Assembly (NCBI GenBank): GCA_020746105.1
Contig: CM036629.1
Location: forward strand, 9,936,001 to 10,000,000
DNA length: 64,000 bases
Direction of reading: 5' to 3'
DNA from: Trogon surrucura
Taxonomy: Eukaryota; Chordata; Aves; Trogoniformes; Trogonidae
The translations under genes and the position numbers were made by a program. Each line of letters starts with the position of its first letter. Positions within the stretch are counted from its first letter, which is position 1. The notes beneath the pieces were generated by a model. The model was given only the letters and a program-made list of their open reading frames with translations, made no database searches and was not told where the DNA came from. Below are positions 48,601 to 60,600 of this stretch, one piece after another.

Positions 48601-51600
48601 AAGCAAAGTATTCATTTATACCAGGTAAAGATGCTTAAAAGCCTGACCGTGTTGATGACCATCTGCTCCCGTTGAACTCTGTGGATGTGTTTATGCTGAT
48701 GGTCTTAGAGCTGTATTTCATCGTAAGTGCTTACAAAGGCAAAGTGGCAGCACAACAGTTACAGTCTCAGTCCTAATCCTCCAGCATACTTGACTAAAAC
48801 CACTTACAGGTCTGTGGTTTGCTAGTGAAGAAGTGAGTTGATCTTGCTCATGCTGAAAGCTTTAGCAACTTCCCTCTGTTATTCTAACTTGTACCAGTTT
48901 CAGCAGTGGTAAGAATGAAAAGAGCATTTATGTAGACAAAGAATCTGGCATTTTCAACAGCCTGTCTTCTAGGAATGTAGGACACTATGACAAAAACACC
49001 TGAAGCAAATCTAAAACAGCACTTCCAGCCAGATGCAAAACGTTTTAAATCTCCATTCTGAAGAGCCAGCGGAAATACCTATTCAGTCCAAGCATCAGCT
49101 CTCAGTATAATGGTTCCCTCAAACCACAAGCTCAGACAACAGCATTATTCTTTGCTCAAAGTACGGTGTAGTTCACAGGGTATGAAGGAGAGGATAATAT
49201 GCTGACAGTGCTTTTAGACAAACAAAAACTGCATCTGCTCTGTGGGACCACTTAAAACTGTCAGGACATTCTTTTTACAAGAGTATTTGACCTGATGTCC
49301 TTGTGCAATGCTTGACTGCTGTTGTACTTGATAGATACTATACATGTAGTTATCAACACTTTATTGACCTTTGGGACGAAAGAGAGTATACAAATGTCAT
49401 CTCTGCTACTACTATAAATGTATATACAGGCGTAACTTTTTAGTATCATCTTTATCTGACTGGTCTTTACGAAAAAGTATCTTTACTATTAACTGTCCTT
49501 CGTTACATTCTTTATTAATAGCAATTACCAATTTCAAAGTGTTGATGTATGCTACTAAACTACTCCAGTTCAAATTGTTCAGAACTAGACAGACAGTGGT
49601 CTGATAAAGGTGATGCACACAGAAAGATCCCCCATACTCTTGTGGAGCTCCCGTGAAACCTGGCTTAGTTAAATTCAGCATGTACGGTAGGAATAAAATA
49701 CCAAATAGTAACTTTTCGTGTTATGCTGGAAATCTGAGCTGTCAGTATAGAATTACTTTATTCAGATAAGGTCAATCTTTGTGGAATAATGTTACAATCT
49801 AAAAAAAAATTGTCTCTGTACCCCCGAATTGATTCAGTAAACTTTCTCGCAATTTTTATTGTGACATAATAAAAAAAGGACATAATCTTAAAATCGTACT
49901 AAATCTTGAAGTGATTTTCGAGCACTGATAGCCTCTGTGATTCATGACTTCTTTCTATTACAGATCCTGACTTCACTTACCTAGGAGGTATTTTAAATCC
50001 CATCCCAGGTCTAGTATTACAGCAACAATTTCTTTATACATGAAATTTTAAATTAATATCTAATTGCATTTGACAGCAAGGTGTATCTTCTCCCTTAGAC
50101 TGCCAGTTCGAACTCTCAGGAGCTGATGGAATAGTACGTTCTAGTCAAGTAGAACAAGAAGGAAAAACAAAACCAGGACAAGCAGTTGACTGCATATGGA
50201 CAATTAAAGCTACTCCAAATGCTAAGGTGGGTTTCATTCATATGATTCAGCATATGATGGGTTTCCAAGTTATTAATAACAGGTAACAATCACTAGCTAT
50301 GATCTGCATAATGTTTCACTGTCACTGAAATGAATTACCTATCACTAGCTTAGGAAGTCCAGATGGAGGATTGTTTCTGAAATTAAACTTATAAAGTAAG
50401 TGCACAGTGTTGTCTTCCTATTGTCTGAAAATTAAAATAGAAAATAACTGTGAAAACTAAGCAACAATTTTCAAGGGTATTTGACTTAGACTCTGGTTTT
50501 ATTGGAAGACCGCAGGCAAAAATGCTGGCTAACAGCTTTGGTAAATTCCAGTAAATCTTGCTGCCATGGTTTAAAATTTTGCCTGCAGTGGTTCTATTAG
50601 AGAATTTGGTTCTGTTCAAAGTCAATGGAACACTTGCCTGCTCCTCCTCACAGTCCAGCGTCTTAAAACCCACTTTCATCACCAAGCTGAACTAAAATGA
50701 AAGGCTTCACCTGGATACAGCTGAAGAATTACCATTCTGACATAGCTCTAGGATCACACCCTCTTAAAGTGCCATATTAAAATTTGCTAGAGTTTTTCTG
50801 CTCAAGCCCTAAAGGGGCATGTTAGCTGCTCAAGACAAAACCTGGTATTAGTTACCTAGGTACCTGCTATTCGTGATTGTGCCTGCAGAACTAGAAGCTG
50901 CTTATGAAAACATTACTATCTTACGCTTATTAAAACCAACTTGAGCTTTGTTGTTGGGCAGAGAGCAGGATAAAAATATTATTCATAATTCTAAAACATA
51001 ATAGCTTAAGAAAAACCCCAAACCAGCGGTATGTTTCAGAACTGTATACTTGTTAATTGCTTTGGAGTTGCACTAAAGAATAACTGTCTTTTTCTCCATG
51101 TAGCAAACATGTTCATAATTTTGCTTCTGTATAGATATATTAAAGCACATACCAGTGCTTGCATATACATAAAAATATTTTTAAGCAGTAGCTACCAAGA
51201 TGACAAATCTACTCTATGCCTTCTTACACACTCCTAAGAGTTAACTAAGCAGCCCTATTGACTTCCAAATTATTTCTAAAACAGCCACCTAAAAGATTGT
51301 AATAAGAGGACAAGACAAGCGAGAAACTAAAATTCCATTAACACATTTGAGCCTTTGAGGAAGTGACTCAACTCCCAAGAGCCCTATACTAGTCCAAGTA
51401 ATAGTAGCAGTTCTTCCAGAAATAATAATAAAACCATTTTCTCTCTACATTGCCACTTGAGTGCACCAGGTCTTACGCTTAAGTTTTTTAATAAATTATT
51501 GAATGTTGCCAGAAGGTAGAGTTACAGTCAGGTCAGTCCTGAGATGAGCTAATCATCCTAAATTATTGAGTTAAAACATTACAGAAAAATAATTCTTAGT

Positions 51601-54600
51601 ATTCTGACAGTGGTTTCTTAAGCTTCAATTCTGGCAGAATTATGATGATAAAATCCATTAAATCTAATATGGTGCAGTCTCTTGAGAAAAATAAGCATAG
51701 ACATTTTTTATTTCCATGATTTTGTAATAAAAATAAATTTTAAAACTGACACAACTGCAGCAATGAAGGAATTTTTAAAATCTACATAAGAGATATTTAT
51801 TAAATTCCTTCCAGATTTCAGAAAATTACTAGAATAATCACTATAATCTAAGAGTGAGGACCTTTTATATTTACTTGTCTAACACATTAAACAGAAGGAG
51901 CTTTGCAGAGCTGAGCTCTTTTAATGGAATTATTCCTTTGTTTTCATACACAGAATAGCTCTACTAAAAGTGGGCTAATTTATTTTTAGTTTCCATTGTC
52001 ATTTCACAGCAGATATATAAAGTGATTAAATAAAAATACTACTCTCAGCTGAAATACTAGCACTTGGAACTCAGGCCTGTATTGGTGAGATAAGACATCA
52101 ATGGAAGATGGGTTCTCAATGTAGCTGAGAATTTCTGGCAGTAAATCTAACAAAGACAGCAGGAAAGAAAAAAAAAGAGAGAAAAAAAGAAAAAAAAAGA
52201 TAAGAAAGATATCTGTACAGAAAATCACAAGACGCTAAGATGAAGCGTGGGGTAACATGGCAAAGCTGCTGTTTTTCACAGAGTGGGCAAGGGGAGACAG
52301 TGCTGGCAGCCTGCCTCTGGAAAACGCTGGAAAGGAAGAGCCAGGGCGTACAACTCTCACCTGTCCTCTCGTGTGCTCTCTTACAGCGTTTTCAGGAGAG
52401 CCTGTTAAGTGTGTGGGGGGGGTATCTTTCTTTTCCTCTCCCCCACCCCAAGGTGGTTAGTTTCATTTTAGTGATTTCTTCAAAATTCAGTTTTAAAAGG
52501 CTTTGGCACTAGCTGAGGCTAAAAGTGAGATGTGGCAAAAGGGCGCAAAAAGAGGTGATGTAGCAGTAGCATTCATCTACCTTGTCTTTCGTTTCACAAA
52601 CTAAAGAGTTTGAGATTCTTGTCATTAGGCAGATGGGTGAAAAACCACACGGTGCAAAATGTTCTCAGCTTACATAGCATCAGCCAGAGAGGTAATTGTA
52701 GGTTGTACTCAAAACATGTAGTCTAGACCTATGGTTATCTGAGGAACATGTGGAAGACCACATGGACAGAGGAGAAGCACCTCTTCTCCCACAGAGCAGG
52801 AGACCTCAGCCTCCACATGGAGAGATTTCTTCTCTGGCACAATAATGGCTATTTGAGGAATTCTTAAAGATGGACTTTGCAGCATGCTTAGGTGGCTTAG
52901 TGGCATATCAGCTTTCACTAGAATTTTGAGAATTCCGATACAACCATTCAAGAGATTAAAAAGCCCTGTGATCTTTTCATGTAATTCTAACTTAATTACA
53001 ATCTTGCACAAGTTTCCTGCTCCAGCAAAATCAATTATTTGCTTACTCTTCAAGTGCCATCTTGGTCTTCTCATTTCCTTGATGCATGGGTTCTAACCAC
53101 ACACCCTTGCATTAGGTGCCTGCTTTTGGAGGATTGAAGATTGGCTTAAACTTAGTAACTCTTCTTAGATAGCCAGCTTACTTTACTCCTGCTTCCTTTT
53201 TTATTCAGGTTACTTCTGACTTCGTAGGTTTATGTCTTCTGTAAAATTGCTGTGGTTCAGTGATCAGCTTTCATTCTGAAGCAACAAATTTTAAGTTCCT
53301 TATTTTACTTCAGAACTTCTCTGACTAGACTCCTTCCCTTATATTTTAACATTGTTTTTATGAATTGAAAAGAAGAAAAAGAGAACAGTCAAAACACCAT
53401 TAAAATTCTTTCAGTTCATTTACGCACTGCGTCAATCTTTTTCTAGAGTAACAGATTGCACATAGAGCTGTTTAGCGCTTTCCTCAGCCCATGTCTTGCT
53501 TTTCACTTTTTGTCCAAGGGGAACAGAAATATATCGAAGTAAATCACTAACTAAAGACTGGGTTTGGGGGAGTGAAAAAGCAAAACAGATACGTAAGACA
53601 AATTTCAAGTAATACTCCACACAGACATTTAATGAGAAAATGTAAGCTTAAAAGTAATGTGAATGGGGACTTACACATACGTGTAAGGGGACAAAACATC
53701 TTATTCAAGATTTACCAAGAAGGAAAACGGTCTTCGCTGTATTACTTTTCCTAGAGACATTATTTTCTCTTTTCTAACAGATATATTTGCGATTTCTCGA
53801 CTATCAAATGGAGCATTCAAATGAATGCAAAAGAAACTTTGTTGCTGTCTATGATGGAAGTAGTTCTATTGAAAACCTGAAGGCAAAGTTTTGCAGCACC
53901 GTAGCAAACGACGTCATGCTGCAGACAGGGACAGGTGTGGTGCGAATGTGGGCAGATGAAGGCAGTAGACTAAGCAGATTCAGAATGCTCTTCACTTCAT
54001 TTGTGGATCGTAAGTAGATTTTAAAACGCCTGTTCTCCTTGTATTGGGGTACTTGAGATATTTTAGGAAAAGCTGTATGTTGCACAGCAGAAATACACAA
54101 AAAAGATTGTTCCTGTTTCCTTCACATACTTGCTTTATTACAGTGGTTCCTGAAGAAAGGCTTCTCTCCATTCTTAAGAGGTTTCGTTTTCATTCGAGTT
54201 CAGTCCTAGACTACAAAATTAGTTGTTGTAAAATTAGTAACTGCTTTTTCAGTAGCCCTTATTTCAATACAGTTATTAATATTAGTGATAGTGCAAGTTA
54301 TTCCAGCTTTCAGTCTGCAAAATGCTATGAACTTTGCCAGGGAAATTGCCTATTTATGTTAGAAATATTGGAGTGGTGGTTTTATTGTCTTTGTTGAGTT
54401 CGGGGTTTTTGTGGTTTCCTTTTTTTTTGTGTGGGTTTTTTGAGCACAAGAGGTTGAAACAGTAAATACTCGTAAAGCTAGGTAACTTTCTACACTTACA
54501 ATTTTAAAGCAACTCAAAAGTCATTGGCAGAAGAAAATCTTCAAAGGTATGTGATTACTCTTTATTTATCTTCTAACCTGAGATAGCCTTTCTCGGATAG

Positions 54601-57600
54601 GGTAATGGAAAAGTAGGTGTCGGAAAAATGTTTCATGTATTTTTAAATAATCTAGTGATAAGCAGTTTTTCTAACTGAAAAAAGTGAATCTGTGCTTATC
54701 TTATTTTCAGATCCTTAAGCTATTTTTCTCTTCTACCTTACTAATAATTTGTAATCATATGAAGCCAACCATGAAAACAATCAATATTTCTGAAAAGATT
54801 TACATAAATGAACTAATTGTGCATGACAGTCACCTCACACACCTAGAGTTGCTTGCAGATTTGACTAAGTAATTCAGCTAACAGCAATGTTAAAAATCAA
54901 TGTATTTGATTTCTGGCTTGATTCAATACACAAATAATGCTAGATACAAAGAACAGTGTGAACATTGCACCAGTCTTAGGCATCTGTTATGAGAAGAGTC
55001 CAGCTATGTCCTTGAAGTCTTGGACTGGGAACGATCAATGATTGTGACTTCTAGACTTAGTACTCCCCAAACAACAAACAAAAGGAAAATGAAGTCCATT
55101 TGTCCTCTCTTTATGAACTTGTGAACAAAAGCCATCTCCAAAAAAACAGACTACACAGGAATGTAAACTAGAGACTGTGCTAGCACTCCAGATGTGGTCT
55201 TCACCAGTGCCGAGCAGAGTGGAAGAATCACCTCCCTTGACCTGATGGCAGTGCTCTTCCTAATGCAGCTCAGGATGCTGTTTGGCTGGTTTTGCTACAA
55301 GGGTGCCTCACTGCTTCATGTTCCACTTCTCTTACAAAACTTCTAGGTGTTTCTCTGTAGAGACTGGCCCTCAGTCGGTACACATATTCCTCCACAGGAC
55401 TTCTGTGTTTCCTTGTGTTGAATTTCAAGAGCTTCCTTTTGACCCGTGTCTCTAGCCTGTCTCAAATGACAGCACAGCTGTCTGATCTATCAGCCACTCC
55501 TCCCAGTTACGTATCCTCTGCAGACATTTGTGAGGGTGCAGTCTGTCCCAACGTCATTAATGAAGAGACTAAACAGTGTTGGCCTCACTGTTGAGCCCTG
55601 GGGTACACCAGTAGCGACAGCCTGCAGGTGGACTTGGTGCTTCTGATCACAACCCTTTAGGTCTGGCAGTTCAGTCAGTTTTCAGTTCACTTCACTGTCC
55701 TCCCATGTAGCCTGTGTTTCACCAGTTTCTCTACAAGGATATTACAGCATACAGTTTTGAAAGCCTTGCTAAAGTTAGGATATACACCATCCACTGCCCT
55801 GTCTCCTCAACTAGGCTAGTAATTTCATTGTAGAAGGCAATCAGGTTGATCAAGCATGATTTCCTCATCTAAATCCATGCTGACTACTCCCAGTTCTTAT
55901 CCCTAATATGTCTGGAAATGGCTTCCAGGATTATTTATTCTATCACCTTCCCAGGCATCAAGGGAGGCTCCACTCTGTCCCAGTCAGTGGTGGGCCTGTG
56001 TTTTCCTTGGCCTTCTTTTTGTTGTCGATACACTCGAAGAAGCCCTTCTTCTTGCCTTTCATGTCCCTCCCCATATTCAACTCCAGGTACCCTTTGGTTT
56101 TCCCAGCCCCATCCCCGCACACCGTGCCTTCTGTTCCTCCCAGGGCACGTGATGCTGCTTGCATCTAAAATGACATCTCGCTGCTAACTGCTACAATGGG
56201 TACGACTGATCCTTTCTCAAGCTCTGATCATTTCGTAAAGCAGTGTTCTTAAGACTAAAGCTGAAAACTCAGTTGAGCAAGGAAGTTACATGTGATAGCT
56301 ACCATTACATTTTTAAGCATTGGAATTACATAGATAAACTCTTCCAAAATGCACTTTAAATACATTCTGTTTTACATGAAAGCATTGTGCTGCAATTGAA
56401 CCTTGAGCTTCCTCTATGGAACTTCTTGCTGGGTTGCCAGGGGTCAAGCCATAACAGGAAATTAATACAAAAACTTAAAACCAGCAAGCATAGGTTACCA
56501 AAATTAAGTGCAGTAAGAAGTGGGAAGACAATGCATATTAGATTTAGGAATGCAAATTACGTTTGAATTTTCTCTTCTCTTAGGCATAACTCCTCTTTTT
56601 GTCACTGAGCTTCTGAAGCCTAACAGAAGGAATAAGTAAGAAACAATGCTGTATTCAGGACTAGTCACCCTCTTCTGCTATACTTTTTGGGTTTCATATT
56701 ATGTTTCAGAGAATCCAGACTACTCGAGAATAAACTCTTTCCACGAAACCAAATAGTAGAATGTCTATCACTCATCTTTTTAATATATAACTGACTCCAC
56801 TAAGAATAGACATTTCCATCAAAAATACTATATTACTGAGACAGAGAAAAGAAGAAAATCAATTTCTTGTCCATTGCCCTGAATTCATAAAAAATTCCCT
56901 ACGTATATTATACAACATCATGAAAAGAATTAATACTATTTTTAATACATTCTTCTAATGTCAAGGAGCTATAACAGTCACACAAACATAAAATCTTTAG
57001 GGCAACTTTCTAGTTAATTTATTTCTTCAAACTATATATAGACAGATAGCTAAAAAGCTCAGCTGTACTCTGTCAATCCCTGCATTAGCTCTAACGGGAG
57101 GATCTAAGAGCTTTGATTTACAAGCAGGAATGACTTAGATGCCTCCAGTTACTGAAATCTCTTGAAATTACTGAAACAGCCCTCCACAAGCTGAAATCTG
57201 ATTTGCCTTAAGATATTAATGGGCTCTAAAATGCAGATGTTCAGGAACCGCTTCACAACATCTACATAGCAGATGCACAGCAGACTGAATAAATAGATAA
57301 TTGATGGTGAGCATGCGATTTTTAAGTATTAAGTTTTTTAATACAAGTATTAAAGCCTTCTTCCATTGTCCGTGTTGTATGACTATACCTGCTACCCGTT
57401 TTGAGCAAAATTTTTTTGTAGCGTTGATAATACAGCTGAAAACAACCACAGGAAAAGAGAATAAATCTTCTGATAATTAACAATGCTCAAGAAAAGCAAT
57501 TGTGTTTCAGAGCTAAAAAATGAGTAGGCATGTTAAAAAAATAACACTAATTTATTAGTTTTATTGCAATGAATCAATTGCTGATAATTCCTAATGTTTT

Positions 57601-60600
57601 CTTTTTCTTCTCTCCTCAGCTCCTTGCTCAGGCAACACTTATTTCTGCCATAGCAACATGTGCATCAATAATTCTTTAGTCTGCAATGGCATTCAAAACT
57701 GTGCATACCCTTGGGATGAAAATCACTGCAGAGGTGAATATAGTGCAAAGTATCACCTTTATGAGCTAGGCTGGTCAGTTTGCCTTTCAAGAAAGTCATG
57801 AAATGTCTTTTTCCTGGAAATATGCTGAAGACAGCTATTCTACTAATCTCAGGAAGGTGTTCCAAATTTTTTATTTAAACTCAGGAGACATGTAAGCATC
57901 CTGAATACTGATCTTACGGCTTTATAATTAAGTTTCTTCCTCTTTATCATATACTGTATATTTTAAAAGGATATGAGCTTAACAGGAAATAAAATTTAGT
58001 ATTTGCAGGTTGCATCTTACCAATTTCTAAACTTTAAATGAAGCAAATACCATAAGGACATGCAATACCTTTTAAAGAAAAAAAAACCCCGATGGAAAAA
58101 GACAAGCCATCAAGCCTCTCTCAAGGCAGAAATAGAAGCAATAGACAAATACAAAAGACAATGCAAAGACAAGTACAGTTCTAAAATGTTTGGTTTAAGT
58201 AATTGATTACAGACTATCTCAAAGTAAACGCAACTGCCGCATATGGTGTGAGAAGGGTGGGCGGAAGAGGAATTGTTAGGAGGCAAGGAGTCATCGCTGA
58301 TGGAAAACGGATACAAGTAAATCACTGCTTCTAGAACATGGGGTAGGAGAGTATTGTTGAAAGCATCGCATCTACAGTAAAGACTTATTTTAGTATCAGG
58401 TTTTGTAGCAAAAATTCCTATGATTTAAGGAAATTCCTGTTCTGCTAAAGGACAAATAAAAAAATCGGTGCTTCAAAAATAACCGAATTTTCAGAGTTGG
58501 AACAAAACCAGTTTGAGGTAAAAAAAAATTCTTACTAATAGAAAACAATAAACCAACAAATTAAGGTTTTTTACAAATAGAATGGCATAAATAGGCTTGA
58601 AAACAAAACTCCAGAAAGATCTAAATATGTACACCGTTTCAAAGAGAAACTGACCCTGGAGGAAGGGTCGAAACCTCTACAGAAAATCTTGAAATAAAAG
58701 AGATTTTCTACACACAAATTCTGCTTAAATTTTTTAGTAAAGAATTATTAAAAAACCTACTTTGAAGTTGCATTTTGGTTAAACGGAACAATTCACACCA
58801 CTAAAATACTCCAGTGCAAGGTGTATTTTGGAAGTTTTCCAATTGACAAAGCTGATCTGTATTTCCCAAGTTTTCAGTGTAAAAGTAGGCTTCCTCTAAA
58901 CAGTCATTAGCTATGCTAATATTCAGTGTTCACGCTTAAGTGCCGTTTCTAGATCTCTTTCCCATCTTTACCAGCTACTTTCTAGAATTGTGCCCAGAAT
59001 CCACACATCCCCTACTGCAGTATTAAAAAAACAGATCTCCGTGAAAGCCGTACTGCAATGTGAAGAAAGTGTCTTTCTCAGTATTTGTAAATTGCTGTAT
59101 CTGGTGCTGGTACTGTGCTTAATGTTGAATAAAATCTAAAGTCTGCTGTAATACTTGGACAGCATATAATTAAGAGACAGATGAAATCTGGATCCATATT
59201 GCCAGCTAAGGGAGGCTTGAGGGAGATTGATGCAACCAAATGAGCAATATCTAGCGGTAAAAAGAAAGCCTCTCACAACTGTACTCAACTCCTGCAGGCA
59301 CCCAGAGTTCTCCTTTAGTCCGTATCGATAGCTACCTAAATCTGAACATATTGTGACCTACTTTATGCTTAAACCCCATGACGCAAAAATTGACAAGCAG
59401 TTGCACACACTCGTGTGCAACTTTTTTTAAGAGACCGGAGAAGACGTATTTCGCATAACAACTTTTTTATTAGAATATCTTCCAAGCATGAAGAAACTGA
59501 GATGCAGATACATTTAAAAGAACGGCCATAGCACTGAAATTCATACCTCCCAGAAAGTATGGTAACACTAAGATCTAAGCTAGGGAGGACAAGGGGAGAT
59601 ATCCTCCTTCACATTAAATGTATAAATGTAACAGAGTAAACAGTCTCTGAAGCAGACCTGTATTTCAGACATAACTTCTTATTAGCCAGATCCTAAACGT
59701 ATATGGATCATTTGAAGTAATGGATGATGGTATATAACTCTCTCCACGCACTGTGTGCGGAGTACTTAGGTGCATAACACACATCCAGATACCAGGAGCC
59801 AGGTATCTGAAAATAATATGCAATATTTAGGCTACATTTTCTTCTACATAGTCTTGAATGCTTTTCTTTCTTACTAGCAGGTATTGCAGAATCTCAGTGT
59901 AGAATTCTTTTAGTCCTCTAGGACAAGTATGTTTACAGAACAGAAATCCAACTAGAACATTTTAATCTTCAAATAGGAACTTTAAGTATGGAAAACCATC
60001 TTGTTCTGATGCTGCCATCTTGTGCGTTTTCATATGAAGTACTAGCCAAAAGTGCTGTATGGTTTAGGTGGCTGGGTTGGTTTGTTTTCCCTGCCTCCCT
60101 AACCTTCTGCTTTCTTTTTTTTTATTCCAACTGACTTGATTACTGGACTGTTAAAATTGGAATGTGTCTGTGCCAAAACTCCCTGTATTAAAACAGGTAT
60201 AACAGGCTTGTACAATAGACACAGTGATTACATTTCCAAGAGATGTGAAAACAAATAGTACAGTTACTCTTACACCACGAGTATGATAATATTTCACTTT
60301 TAAAGTACAACTAGATCATTTTAAATCTAGGCTTCCTTCTCAAGAATGTTACCAGCTGGAGCTGAGAAGCGTCATTTGTAGCTGTATTTAACCTCTTTCA
60401 GGTTAATTTAAACCAATCTAACTCGTGGTTTTTGGAATATGAACTGATCAGTGTCAGTTCAGGATTGAAGCCACATCCCAGCCGAGTCAGCACGCACTGG
60501 CCACAGAGCTCCACCTGCCACTGAAGGGTCATATGGCAGCCACTAAGGCAGACAGGGAATTAGACTGAACAAAGGCACAGATGCCGTGTGATAAATCCCA

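Noticed and set aside
55908-56187. Four overlapping ORFs on both strands in NETO2 intron 7
   Set aside because: They fall within or at the edge of the CR1 fragment and do not correspond to host protein.
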